DNA from: Paenibacillus_G elgii_A
Lineage (GTDB): Bacteria; Bacillota; Bacilli; Paenibacillales; NBRC-103111
DNA length: 64,000 bases
Direction of reading: 5' to 3'
Assembly (NCBI GenBank): GCA_042219835.1
Contig: JBHJMN010000015.1
Coordinates: forward strand, 56,007 to 120,006
The translations under genes and the position numbers were made by a program. The notes under the pieces were generated by a model. The model made no database searches, was not told the DNA's origin, and saw only the letters and a program-made list of their open reading frames with translations. Below, in pieces: positions 8,403 to 17,094 of this stretch; the first letter of the stretch is position 1, and each line of letters starts with the position of its first letter.

Positions 8403-9341
8403 TTAAGGTAAAGGAGTGGTGCTGATGACCATGATGATATACAACAAGGTCAAATAGTTAATGGAGTAAATAAACATTTTTTTGGCCCATTGCACTTCGT
8501 CTTCCGCTTTGAACCCTTTGAGGCTCAAGAACGCCCAGTACAAGCCCATGATCGTAGCTGCGAAAAAGTAGAGCTCTCCTACGAAACCAAGCCAGTACAG
8601 CAAAAGCGAAACGGGCACGAGCAGTACGATATAACGAATCATCGCCATCTTGGTAATGTACGTTCCTTTGACTACCGGCAGAAGCGGGAAGCCGGCTGCG
8701 CGGTATTCTTCCACGCGGCGAATGCCAAGCGCCCAGAAGTGCGGCGGCTGCCACAGAAACATAATGCCGTACAGAATAAGTCCCGCGGCATCGATCTGTC
8801 CCTGAACGGCACAATAGCCAAGCAGCGTAGGCATCGCGCCGGAAAAGCTGCCGACGAACGTGCTCCATACGGATGAACGCTTAAACCATGCGGTATAAAT
8901 CCATACGTAAATGAACAAACCGAGTAAACTTAGCAGGGCGGTAAGTGGATTCGTCAAGAACCACAGCACCGCAAGGCCAACAACGCCGAGTACGATGCCA
9001 TACCATAGCACGGTCTGCGGAGCAATGCTGCCCACTGCGGTAGCGCGCTTTTGCGTCCGGGTCATTTTCTTGTCCATGTCCCGGTCCAAATAGTTATTCA
9101 GCACGCAGCCGGACGCCATGACCAACACGCTCCCGAGCAGCATATATATCAATTTATCCCACTGGATATGCCAGCCTGAAGCGACCCAAAAGCCGCCAAA
9201 TGCCGTAATCGCGTTGGAAAATAAAATGCCGGGTTTGGCGAGATTCACAAAATCTCTCCACGTAGCCGACGGGTTGACAGCGGCATCCGCTTCAATATTT
9301 GTCGTCTCTACACCCATCCCCAAGCCTGCCTGTTTTTCCAC
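8403..9341 (-). CDS. ctaB: Protoheme IX farnesyltransferase (heme O synthase)
   Basis: UbiA-type prenyltransferase converting heme B to heme O for cytochrome oxidase. The first Asp-rich motif is NNYLDRDMDKKM and the second region reads QPPHFWALGIRRVEEY; about nine membrane segments. The upstream frame extends to 9731 without support. I prefer GTG 9341 (AGGGGG ten bases upstream, product VEKQAGLGMGVE); ATG 9317 is the alternative. About 312 residues, normal length. First gene of a ctaB-sco-AEC cluster; the oxidase structural genes are not in this window. Confidence 0.92.
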   Translation of the reverse strand: MEKQAGLGMGVETTNIEADAAVNPSATWRDFVNLAKPGILFSNAITAFGGFWVASGWHIQWDKLIYMLLGSVLVMASGCVLNNYLDRDMDKKMTRTQKRATAVGSIAPQTVLWYGIVLGVVGLAVLWFLTNPLTALLSLLGLFIYVWIYTAWFKRSSVWSTFVGSFSGAMPTLLGYCAVQGQIDAAGLILYGIMFLWQPPHFWALGIRRVEEYRAAGFPLLPVVKGTYITKMAMIRYIVLLVPVSLLLYWLGFVGELYFFAATIMGLYWAFLSLKGFKAEDEVQWAKKMFIYSINYLTLLYIIMVISTTPLP

Positions 9342-9553
9342 CTCTATGCAACCCCCTTGTGTGAAGAATTCAAAAACGACTGTGATATCCTTCACTCTTG
9401 AAAAGATCCTCTTTATCATAACAACCTGCGAACCTTTTGACAACAAAGGATGGCGTTGTTCAAAATATTGTCGAATCCCCCAGCAAGGGACGAGAGCGGT
9501 TGTGTGCTTGGAGACGCCGGACATGCACCGCGCATATTTTCTGGAATAACATC

Positions 9554-9587
9554 GGAAAATACAAGGGGCGGCGAGCCCCGGCTTTTT
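9554..9587 (-). terminator. Possible terminator between the 9617 gene and ctaB
   Basis: GGGGC (9565-9569) pairs with GCCCC (9575-9579) with a 5-nt loop. On the minus strand it is followed by TTGTATTTT and on the plus strand by GGCTTTTT. It follows the stop of the small minus-strand gene ending at 9617. Modest strength. Confidence 0.45.
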
Positions 9588-9616
9588 CCGTCTAAGACCA
9601 GAGACATTGACTGGAA

Positions 9617-9985
9617 TTACTTGGGAACCCTCAACACTTCCTTGCCGAACGCTTCCGTACGGATATAACGCCAAGCTGCGTCCAGCTGCTCTTGGACATC
9701 CCCGATACGATAGCCGAGGACGAAACGGCAAGCCCGTGCTTGTACGTCAAGCATACGCCATAGTAAAGCTCCGAATCGGCCGCAGAAGCGGGAACAAAGC
9801 CGTTCAGCCGCTCGCGCAGCCCTTTCCACAAGCCGTGCGTCAACCCGGTCGGAGAACAGATACAGCGTCCCCAGATGCGTATAAAGATCCCAGCGGGCCA
9901 TGGAACGCGGCGTCTCAAGCTGCGGCTCCACCCGCTGTCTGGCGCTAAAGATCAGCTTTTCTACTTCATTATAGTGGTTATTCAT
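9617..9985 (-). CDS. Uncharacterised helical protein
   Basis: About 122 residues, predicted mostly alpha-helical and charged (VEKLIFSARQRVEPQ, ARLVERAARAAERL). A start at 9994 (MRLMNNHY) is equally possible; neither has a strong site. It precedes ctaB on the same strand by about 275 bp with a weak hairpin between. Another frame over the same bases (9631-9918) is Ser/Gly-rich and less plausible. I do not recognise the family. Confidence 0.5.
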   Translation of the reverse strand: MNNHYNEVEKLIFSARQRVEPQLETPRSMARWDLYTHLGTLYLFSDRVDARLVERAARAAERLCSRFCGRFGALLWRMLDVQARACRFVLGYRIGDVQEQLDAAWRYIRTEAFGKEVLRVPK

Positions 9986-10087
9986 CAGCCTCATTCATCC
10001 CACGAGATCCGGACCGCAATTTTTCGTTCCGCAGCCGTTTGTGTTATCATGAGATGGAATGAAATTTGTCCAGGGAGGGAATTGAAC

Positions 10088-10921
10088 ATGACCGAGATTC
10101 AGCGAAACAGCGACACTACGGTGTTGAACAACGGCGTCCGCATGCCATCGCTCGGACTGGGCGTCTGGAAAACCAAGGAAGGCGACGAGGTCGTCCAAGC
10201 CGTGAAGCATGCGTTGGAAGCCGGTTACCGCTCCATCGATACGGCTGCCGTCTACGGCAACGAAGCTGGGGTAGGCCAAGCGATTCAAGCCAGCAGCATT
10301 CCGCGCGACCAGTTGTTCGTCACGACGAAAGTATGGAACGCAGATCAAGGCTATGACAGTACGCTTCGGGCTTTCGAGGAAAGCCGGCGGAAGCTGCAGC
10401 TCGAGGTCATCGACCTATACCTCATTCACTGGCCGGTGAAGGGCAAATATAAGGAAACGTGGAAAGCGCTCGAAAAGCTGTATAAAGACGGAGTCGTCCG
10501 GGCGATCGGCGTCAGCAATTTCAAAGTGCACCATCTGGAGGATTTGCTGCAGGATAGCGAAATCGTTCCTGCGGTTAACCAAGTCGAATTCCATCCGCTC
10601 CTGATTCAGCAGGAGCTGCGGACGTTCTGCAAGGAACACAAAATCCAGCTCGAAGCTTGGAGTCCGCTGATGCAGGGTAATCTCGATCTGCCGCTGTTGA
10701 GCGAGCTTGCGGACAAATACGGCAAAACGCCGGCGCAAATCATTCTCCGTTGGGATTTGCAGCACGGGGTGGTCACCATTCCGAAGTCCATTCGCGAAAG
10801 CCGCATCCGCGAGAACATCGACGTCTTCGACTTCACCTTGTCCGACGAGGATATAGCGCGTCTGGACGGCCTGAACCAAGACCGCCGCTTCGGTCCGGAC
10901 CCGGATCATATTGATTTTTAG
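10088..10921 (+). CDS. Aldo/keto reductase
   Basis: Start at ATG 10088 with CAGGGAGGG upstream, although the frame is open from 9875. 277 residues with a complete AKR barrel: Asp and Tyr of the tetrad in YRSIDTAAVYGNE, Lys in LFVTTKVWN, His in DLYLIHWPV, and the NADPH-binding region IPKSIRESRIRENI. It resembles the Bacillus YvgN/YtbE-type reductases that reduce methylglyoxal and other aldehydes with NADPH. Single gene with its own terminator. Confidence 0.92.
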   Translation: MTEIQRNSDTTVLNNGVRMPSLGLGVWKTKEGDEVVQAVKHALEAGYRSIDTAAVYGNEAGVGQAIQASSIPRDQLFVTTKVWNADQGYDSTLRAFEESRRKLQLEVIDLYLIHWPVKGKYKETWKALEKLYKDGVVRAIGVSNFKVHHLEDLLQDSEIVPAVNQVEFHPLLIQQELRTFCKEHKIQLEAWSPLMQGNLDLPLLSELADKYGKTPAQIILRWDLQHGVVTIPKSIRESRIRENIDVFDFTLSDEDIARLDGLNQDRRFGPDPDHIDF

Positions 10922-10928
10922 TTCGGGA

Positions 10929-10957
10929 AGAGCCCTTGTAAATCGAGGGCTCTTTTT
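10929..10957 (+). terminator. Terminator after the aldo/keto reductase
   Basis: AGAGCCCT (10929-10936) pairs with AGGGCTCT (10946-10953), 9-nt loop, then TTTT. Starts 8 bp after the stop codon. Confidence 0.85.
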
Positions 10958-11080
10958 GCATCCGCGTACTTCCCATAAAAAAATCCGTCACCAAACATTC
11001 GCCCACACCATAGTATGAATGGTGTGCTCCAGCCCAGTCGAAACCAAATCAAGCGAAGTTTGAAGGAGGATTTATAAGCG

Positions 11081-11521
11081 ATGTATAGCAATCCGACCAA
11101 AGCAGTACCGACTCCTTACGGCGCCGGTTACCCCAGCTACGGCCAGCCTACTGCGCAATCGGTGACGCCGATGATTCCGGCAGGCTCTTCGATTACCGCT
11201 ACAGGACAGCCGGTGCCGACGGCGGCCGCGCCAACCACCCCAGGGCAGCTGCCGATGGAGCAGTCCTTCATCGAAAATATTTTGCGGCTCAATTTGGGCA
11301 AAATCGCTACGCTGTATATGACGTACGAGAACAACACCCAGTGGAACGCCAAAATTTTCAAAGGGCGTCTGGAAGCCGCCGGCCGCGACCACATCATCAT
11401 AAGCGACCCCAAAACCGGCATGCGCTTTTTGCTGCTGATGGTCAACCTCGATTACATCACGTTCGACGAACCGCTTCAATATACTTACCCGTACGGCTCG
11501 GCCCCGCTGCCGGGACGCTAA
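11081..11521 (+). CDS. gerQ: Spore coat protein GerQ
   Basis: 146 residues; start at ATG 11081 behind GAAGGAGGATTTATAAGCG. The N-terminal third is low-complexity Tyr/Pro/Gly/Thr-rich (for example YGAGYPSYGQPTAQ), typical of coat proteins; the conserved C-terminal domain begins near QSFIENILRLNLGKIA and continues through NNTQWNAKIFKGRLEAAGRD and ITFDEPL. GerQ is crosslinked into the coat by the Tgl transglutaminase and is needed for correct localisation of the cortex hydrolase CwlJ. No cwlJ is adjacent here. Confidence 0.92.
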   Translation: MYSNPTKAVPTPYGAGYPSYGQPTAQSVTPMIPAGSSITATGQPVPTAAAPTTPGQLPMEQSFIENILRLNLGKIATLYMTYENNTQWNAKIFKGRLEAAGRDHIIISDPKTGMRFLLLMVNLDYITFDEPLQYTYPYGSAPLPGR

Positions 11522-11530
11522 GCGCAATTA

Positions 11531-11569
11531 AGACCGGATCCTGCCAGGCGGCGGAGTCCGGTCTTTGCT
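11531..11569 (+). terminator. Terminator after gerQ
   Basis: AGACCGGA (11531-11538) pairs with TCCGGTCT (11557-11564), followed by TTGCTTT. Placed just after gerQ, convergent with lplT. Confidence 0.75.
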
Positions 11570-11584
11570 TTGAAGCGCGAACGA

Positions 11585-12820
11585 TCACACGCGGGAACCG
11601 GCAACTTCGGCGTTTTTCCGCTTCAGCATGACGGCCTGGAACACCAGATACAGCACGAACAGCGCCAGCACTAGCCCGACGCCATAGATCGACGTCTCCA
11701 CGCTTGTTCCCGCAGCGGTCGCCTGCGTATACGCCCGCACGCCCGCGAACATCAGGATGTTTTCGAACAAATTTTGTACGGCAATCGTTTTGCCTGCGCC
11801 GATCTTCGGATTGCCTACCTTCTGCAGCACCGAGTTCAGCGGTACGACGTAGACGCCGCCGGCAAAACCGACCGCTAGTAATATGAACACTGTCACGTAC
11901 AAATTGCTCAGCATCGGGAAAACGAAAATGAGCACCACCATCACGACGCCGTACAGATAAGAGTTCAAATACTTGTGCGCCGGGATCAGCTTGGGAGCAG
12001 CCAGGGCTCCGGCCATAATGCCGATCGCCGTAACCGCAATCAGCATCGAAATCTGATCGACCCCGTGAATGCCGAGATGGAGCGGAATCCAGGCGATGAC
12101 TGCCACGCGAATCACCGACGACGTCAACCAGAACGAGCCAGTGCCGATCAGGCAATAGCGGGCCGTCCGGTCCCGGAACAGCCGGGCGATATCTTTGAAG
12201 AACAAGATCGAATCCTTAACGTAATGAATGTTCGGGTTCCCCGCCACCCGCGGAATCGAAAGCGACAAAAGCAGCGCGGTCACGTACAGCAGCAGGCAGG
12301 CGACGATGCACACCGTCAGCGACTGCTTCGCCAGAATGCCTCCGCCCACCGTACCGGCCAGAATGGCGATGATCGTATAGCCTTCGATCTTGGCATTCGC
12401 CTTGAGCAACTCGGAATCGAGCTGCTTCGCGTCCGTCGCGGATCGGCTCAAAATTTCGCCGAGGATGCCGTACTTCGCCGGACTGTACACGGCCGCGCCG
12501 ATTCCGATTACGGCGTAGCTTAAGGCAGGCTCGAGACCGAGCAGCAGCCCGATGATCCCAAGCGCTTTCAGCGCGTTGCCGATCAGCAGCACGACCGACT
12601 TCGGATGCTTATCCGCGAAGCTGCCGACGAACGGCGCCAGAACGACGTAAGCGAACAAAAAGGCTTGCTGCACGTTGCCGATATACGATTCGGGATACGC
12701 CTTGGCCCGCAGCATCTCTATGATCGCGAACAAAATGGCGTTATCGGCGAACGCGCTCCAAAATTGCGAGACGAGCAGCGCATAGATCGGCTTGAGTCTG
12801 AGTTTTTTCCATAGGTTCAT
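11585..12820 (-). CDS. lplT: Lysophospholipid transporter LplT-like MFS protein
   Basis: Start at ATG 12820 (MNLWKKLRLKPIYALL), which overlaps the stop of the upstream aas gene by 4 bp; the open frame continues to 13225 inside aas and is a shadow there. 411 residues, about 12 membrane segments. FWSAFADNAILFA, SFADKHPKS and YSPAKYGILGE match the LplT family, which flips lysophospholipids inward for reacylation by Aas. Coupling to aas supports this role. The same family was once annotated as multidrug efflux, but the neighbour decides it. Confidence 0.87.
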   Translation of the reverse strand: MNLWKKLRLKPIYALLVSQFWSAFADNAILFAIIEMLRAKAYPESYIGNVQQAFLFAYVVLAPFVGSFADKHPKSVVLLIGNALKALGIIGLLLGLEPALSYAVIGIGAAVYSPAKYGILGEILSRSATDAKQLDSELLKANAKIEGYTIIAILAGTVGGGILAKQSLTVCIVACLLLYVTALLLSLSIPRVAGNPNIHYVKDSILFFKDIARLFRDRTARYCLIGTGSFWLTSSVIRVAVIAWIPLHLGIHGVDQISMLIAVTAIGIMAGALAAPKLIPAHKYLNSYLYGVVMVVLIFVFPMLSNLYVTVFILLAVGFAGGVYVVPLNSVLQKVGNPKIGAGKTIAVQNLFENILMFAGVRAYTQATAAGTSVETSIYGVGLVLALFVLYLVFQAVMLKRKNAEVAGSRV

Positions 12821-14946
12821 ACGGCGTTCGCCCCTTCGTCTGCCGCCGGCTCTTCGGCCAGCTTTTTGAGTGCCACATAATCCGGCTTGCCGCTGCCCAG
12901 AAGCGGCAGCTTCTCGACCCGCACCAGCTTGGACGGGGTCATGAGTTGAGAATGCCCGTGATCCTTTACGAATTGCTTGATCGTCTGAATCTGATGCTCT
13001 TCTTGCGTCACGAACAGAATGATGCGCTCGCCTTTGCGGCTGTCCGACACGCTGACTGCGGCTACGTTCGCGTCCCGGTAGCAGCTTGCCGCCATCTCTT
13101 CCACTTGGTTCAAGGACACCATCTCGCCGCCGATCTTCGCGAACCGCTTCACCCGGCTCACGATCGTCACGAAGCCGTCCTCGTCGAGCTTCACCACGTC
13201 TCCGGTATCGTACCATTCGGGGCACGGCTTGAAGCCCTCTTCGTGAAGCAGGTAACCCTTCATTAAGTTCGGGCCCTGAATCAGCAGCTTTCCGCCTTCC
13301 AACCCCGGCACCGGCTCCAGCTTATATGCGATGCCCGGAAGCAGTTGGCCGACCGTGCCTTTGCGGTGCCACATCCGGGTGTTCATCGCCACGACCGGTG
13401 ACGCTTCCGTCGTGCCGTAGCCTTCCACTGGGCACACATGGAACTTGTCGACCCACAGCTGCCGGACTTCGTCCTTCAGCTTCTCGGCTCCGGCGATTAT
13501 GCAGCGAAGCGATTGAAAATCGTACGGATGCGCCGCTTTACCGTACGCCGCCAGAAACGTCGAGGTGCCGAACAGAAACGTCGCATTTCGATCGTAGGCC
13601 AGCTCCGGAATGACCTTGTAATGGAGCGGGCTCGGGTACAGAAACACCTTTACGCCGTTCAGCACCGGAAGCACCGTCACCAGCAGCCCGAGGCTGTGGA
13701 ACATCGGCATTGCGTTGAAAAAGACGTCCCGGGCATTAATGTCCATTACCGTACGCGTCTGCTGCATGTTCGCATACAGGTTCGCATGGTCCAGTACGAC
13801 CCCTTTCGGGACGCTTTCACTGCCGGAGGTAAAAAGCACGATCTCGGTATTGTTCACCGCCGCCTTCCGCTTGAGCAGAAAATCTGCGAAGCCGGACAGC
13901 TTATCGCTCACACGGAGCGTGTCCTTCATGTCTTCCAAATACAGCACGCGGTACCTTTGACCAAGACTTTCCATTACCGGCATCAGCTTTCCTTTGTCGA
14001 CAAACTGTCTGGAAGTCAGAATCGTACGGACGGAAGCGGTTTCGCAGGCAATGCGCATGTTATTTTCCCCGGCCGAAAAGTTGAGGATCGCCGGCCGTTT
14101 GTCAAGCTTGAACAGTGCGAACAAAACAAGCAGATGGGCGGCGGAATTCGGCAGCAGGACGGCGACGCCCGGCTCGTCTTTCAGCTCGGCCGCAAGCTTT
14201 CTGGCAAAGACGTAAGAAGCGGTCAGCAGCTTTTTGTAAGTAAACGTCTGGCTTATATCCTCGCACACCGGGAAGTTGTACCCGTGATGGTTGGCGGCGG
14301 TCAGCAGTTCGTTGAACAGGTTGATCCTGGTCTTCACCCGGCTGCTCACCAGCTCGGCCTCCAGCTTCTTCTGGATTTGTGCCGCGGCGCGTTCCTTTTG
14401 CGATTTCATCGACTGGCTGCGGTCGTAATCCAAGGTAAACGGATCGCCGATCTGCACGGTGACTTTAAGAAACCATACCTGCCGGATTTTATGCTTCAGG
14501 TAAGAAAATTTCGACCGTTCCGGGCCGTTCAAGGCAATCGGGTACAGCGTCGCACCCGTGCGGAGCGCAATGTAGCCAACGCCGCTATATATTTTCATCA
14601 GCGAGCCGCCGCTCGCGGTATTGATGCGTCCTTCCGGGAATACGAGGAGCGGGGCCCCTTTCTGCACCGTCTTGACCATCTGCTTCACGGAGTACGGATT
14701 CATCGGATCGACGGCAATATGCTTGCGCAGCCGAATCAACGGGGCGAACCGCTTGGCAATGCGCGTGTTCACGACGAACGTCACTTCCTCCGGCAGCCTC
14801 GTAGCGAGCAACGCCGCGTCGATCAGCGACAGATGATTCGGAATCAGAATGGTCGGTTTGCGGAAGTCGAGCTTTTCCAAACCGCTGAATCTCGCTTGAA
14901 AGAACAGGTTGAGTACGATTCGGGCCAACCATTTTACCAATACCAT
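12817..14946 (-). CDS. aas: Bifunctional acyltransferase / acyl-ACP synthetase
   Basis: Start taken at ATG 14946 (MVLVKWLARIV) with CGGAGGGA upstream; ATG 14952 is a close alternative. About 709 residues in two domains: PlsC-type acyltransferase (about 1-190; NHLSLIDAALL is the NHx4D motif and VFPEGRIN the substrate motif) and an AMP-forming acyl activating domain (about 215-700; LFTSGSESVPKGV, then YGTTEASPV and YDTGDVVKLDEDG). Aas reacylates lysophospholipid with exogenous fatty acid. Translationally coupled to lplT downstream. Possible FapR-like site upstream. Confidence 0.9.
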   Translation of the reverse strand: MVLVKWLARIVLNLFFQARFSGLEKLDFRKPTILIPNHLSLIDAALLATRLPEEVTFVVNTRIAKRFAPLIRLRKHIAVDPMNPYSVKQMVKTVQKGAPLLVFPEGRINTASGGSLMKIYSGVGYIALRTGATLYPIALNGPERSKFSYLKHKIRQVWFLKVTVQIGDPFTLDYDRSQSMKSQKERAAAQIQKKLEAELVSSRVKTRINLFNELLTAANHHGYNFPVCEDISQTFTYKKLLTASYVFARKLAAELKDEPGVAVLLPNSAAHLLVLFALFKLDKRPAILNFSAGENNMRIACETASVRTILTSRQFVDKGKLMPVMESLGQRYRVLYLEDMKDTLRVSDKLSGFADFLLKRKAAVNNTEIVLFTSGSESVPKGVVLDHANLYANMQQTRTVMDINARDVFFNAMPMFHSLGLLVTVLPVLNGVKVFLYPSPLHYKVIPELAYDRNATFLFGTSTFLAAYGKAAHPYDFQSLRCIIAGAEKLKDEVRQLWVDKFHVCPVEGYGTTEASPVVAMNTRMWHRKGTVGQLLPGIAYKLEPVPGLEGGKLLIQGPNLMKGYLLHEEGFKPCPEWYDTGDVVKLDEDGFVTIVSRVKRFAKIGGEMVSLNQVEEMAASCYRDANVAAVSVSDSRKGERIILFVTQEEHQIQTIKQFVKDHGHSQLMTPSKLVRVEKLPLLGSGKPDYVALKKLAEEPAADEGANAV

Positions 14947-14982
14947 AGCCATTCCCTCCGTCGGTGCCTTGTGTTTTTTGCG

Positions 14983-15007
14983 ATTAGTTCCTAGCACTTG
15001 GTCTTAA
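14983..15007 (-). promoter_or_regulatory. FapR-like inverted repeat upstream of aas
   Basis: The plus strand reads ATTAGTTCCTAG (14983-14994), then CTTGGTCTTAA (14997-15007). Each half resembles the FapR operator (consensus ATTAGTACCTAGTCTTAAT), but together they are longer than one operator, as if two overlapping sites or one with an insertion. It lies about 40 bp upstream of aas, a lipid gene, which fits FapR control of membrane-lipid genes. Match is imperfect. Confidence 0.4.
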
Positions 15008-15093
15008 ACCATATTGTACGCGGATTCGACAAAGCGGGTAGTACTAACTTCGCGTAGTACCCGAAGCGTACTGCATCTTATTCCGGAAGAACG

Positions 15094-15138
15094 AAAAAAG
15101 AAGCGCCTCCGACCGCTTTCGCCGTAAGAAGTGCTTCT
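15094..15138 (-). terminator. Terminator after the metallophosphoesterase
   Basis: AGAAGCGC (15099-15106) pairs with GTGCTTCT (15131-15138) with a long loop; the A run 15094-15099 is a T run on the minus strand. It follows the stop of the minus-strand phosphoesterase gene. Confidence 0.65.
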
Positions 15139-15159
15139 TTTGTAAAATGGACGGATCAA

Positions 15160-16014
15160 TTATGCATTCAGCGTGCTAAGATCCTCAAGAGAGGCCAGCT
15201 CGATGACGGACAATGCCTTCGCAACCTCGGTCTGCGCATCCCCCGGATTCGACCATTCCCGGGTATAGCCGAGACAGCTGCATACGTACAGCGTGCCGCC
15301 GAAGGTTTGCCGCTTCCGGTAATGCACATGGCCGCAGACGGCCAGCTTCACGGAGGAGGCGTACGATTCGATCAGCTTCCCGTACTGCTCGCTTCCGAGA
15401 AAGGCGTTAAAATAGCCCCACACCTCACCGGCGTTCGGGACGGTAAAATAACGGTGCGGCAGGACGTGGGTCATCACGATGACCTTCTTGTCCCGAAGCG
15501 CGCTTAATTGTTTGCCCAGCTTCTGCACGAAATAATCGCAGACCTCCGTCGTCGGCCGGTCCCACCGGGCGAATAGGCTGTCCTGCCATGTCCGCTCGCC
15601 GAGCGACATCCGGTCAAACTCCTCCTTCGTGTAGCGGTCTGCGCCGAACGAGTAATCGTACCAGCCGATATCTCCGACGACGGCCCATTCTTCATTGATC
15701 ATGCAGGCGCCGTTCGCGAGGTTCCCTTCGAACGCCTGCAGCTCGCGGTACGAATCCCAAGCCGTACGTTCCGGATTATGGATGTTCCACAGATCATGAT
15801 TGCCCGGAACGAACAAGCACGGAATGGACAGCCGTTCCCGGATGTACCTAAGCGTCTTCAGCGTCGTGGCGCTGTCGTTGGAGATGTCTCCGCCGATCAG
15901 CAGCAGATCTACCTTCTGCGCAAGCGCTGCTTCGCAGAGCGCGTCCTCGACCGAAACAGAGCAGCCGGGATTATTGGTATCGATATGCAAATCCGACAAA
16001 ATGCCGATGTTCAA
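15160..16014 (-). CDS. Metallophosphoesterase
   Basis: 284 residues, TTG start at 16014 chosen because GAGGAGGGAACCGTT is ideally placed. All calcineurin-like metal-site motifs are present: ILSDLHID (near 6-13), IGGDISND, VPGNHDLWN, MTHVLPH (VLPH variant) and CGHVHYRK. It belongs to the YkuE/ICC-type phosphoesterases; substrate not predictable. It follows the peptide-transport operon by about 97 bp on the same strand and may be its last gene. Confidence 0.85.
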   Translation of the reverse strand: MNIGILSDLHIDTNNPGCSVSVEDALCEAALAQKVDLLLIGGDISNDSATTLKTLRYIRERLSIPCLFVPGNHDLWNIHNPERTAWDSYRELQAFEGNLANGACMINEEWAVVGDIGWYDYSFGADRYTKEEFDRMSLGERTWQDSLFARWDRPTTEVCDYFVQKLGKQLSALRDKKVIVMTHVLPHRYFTVPNAGEVWGYFNAFLGSEQYGKLIESYASSVKLAVCGHVHYRKRQTFGGTLYVCSCLGYTREWSNPGDAQTEVAKALSVIELASLEDLSTLNA

Positions 16015-16110
16015 AACGGTTCCCTCCTCGTTCTCCTGTAGGCTTGAGCGGATCGGATGGCGATGGCGGCTTCTGCAAGCTGCGCCCCGCCGCTCCGATG
16101 CGAATGCCGC

Positions 16111-17094
16111 TTAAATCAGCAGGCAGCGCGCGTAATGGTCCGGGCCGACGGGCTTCCAGTCCGGCAGCACGAGGGCGCATTCCGCCACCGCCTGCGGACA
16201 GCGCGTGTGAAACGGGCAGCCCGCTGGCGGATGAAGCGGACTCGGCACTTCGCCGCGGAGCACGATGCGTTCGCGCCGCTCTCCGGCACGGATGGACGGG
16301 ATCGCCGAGATCAGCGCCCGCGTGTACGGATGTGCCGCGCCGCGAAACAAGGTTTCAGCCGGCGCGAGCTCAACAAGCGTGCCCAGATACATGACGGCGA
16401 CCCGGTCGCTCATATACTGCACGACGTTGAGATCGTGCGAGACGAACAACGTCGTCAGCGCGAAGCGCCGCTGCAGTTCCTTGAGCAGATTCAAAATTTG
16501 CGACTGCACCGACACGTCGAGCGCGGACACCGGCTCGTCTGCCACGATGAATGAAGGACGCAGCATAAGCGCCCGGGCGATGCCGATGCGCTGTCGCTGG
16601 CCTCCGCTCAATTCGTGGGGGTACCGGTCGGCGTAGCTGCGGTCCAGCCCTACCGTCTCCAGCATGTCGCGGGCCTGCTGCCTGCGCTCGGCAAGCGATC
16701 CGATCCGGTGGACGCGAAGCGGCTCCTCCAGGATCGAGCCGATCGTATGCCGCGGATTGAGCGACGCGTACGGGTCTTGAAAGATCAACTGAATGTGCTT
16801 CCGCATTTCCCGTATTTCGCGGCCCCGCAGCGTGGTCAGCTCCCGTCCGCGAAAGCGGATGGACCCGGAGGTCGGCTCCATCAGCCTTGCAAGCAGCTGT
16901 CCGGTCGTCGACTTGCCGCAGCCGCTTTCGCCGACGAGGCCGAGCGTCTCGCCGCTGCGGATATGGAAGGAGACGCCGTTCACAGCGTTTACCCATGCCC
17001 TTGGCTTGCCGAAGCCTGTGGCGGCGGCCGGGTAGCGCTTCGTCAGCCGGTCGATGGCCACCAGCGGTTTAAGTTCAAGCGAGCTGATACTCAC
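16111..17094 (-). CDS. Oligopeptide ABC transporter ATP-binding protein (OppF/DppF type)
   Basis: GTG start at 17094 (product begins SISSLELKPL) behind GGGAGG; this overlaps the end of the preceding ATPase gene by 20 bp. About 328 residues. Walker A GESGCGKST, Q-loop QLIFQDPYASL, signature LSGGQRQRIGIARAL, Walker B FIVADEPVSALD, H-loop LFVSHDL. The C-terminal extension with CPFHTRCPQAVAEC is the oligopeptide-transporter domain, which often carries a [4Fe-4S] or Cys motif. Pairs with the upstream OppD-type ATPase. Confidence 0.92.
   Translation of the reverse strand: MSISSLELKPLVAIDRLTKRYPAAATGFGKPRAWVNAVNGVSFHIRSGETLGLVGESGCGKSTTGQLLARLMEPTSGSIRFRGRELTTLRGREIREMRKHIQLIFQDPYASLNPRHTIGSILEEPLRVHRIGSLAERRQQARDMLETVGLDRSYADRYPHELSGGQRQRIGIARALMLRPSFIVADEPVSALDVSVQSQILNLLKELQRRFALTTLFVSHDLNVVQYMSDRVAVMYLGTLVELAPAETLFRGAAHPYTRALISAIPSIRAGERRERIVLRGEVPSPLHPPAGCPFHTRCPQAVAECALVLPDWKPVGPDHYARCLLI

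Noticed and set aside
13438..14994. 518-residue plus-strand frame opposite aas
   Set aside because: Lies wholly inside a well-supported aas gene; His/Arg-rich composition typical of antisense frames.
15039..15062. Dyad GGGTAGTAC...GTAGTACCC upstream of aas as a second operator
   Set aside because: The arms match only partly and the spacing is long; no regulator can be assigned.
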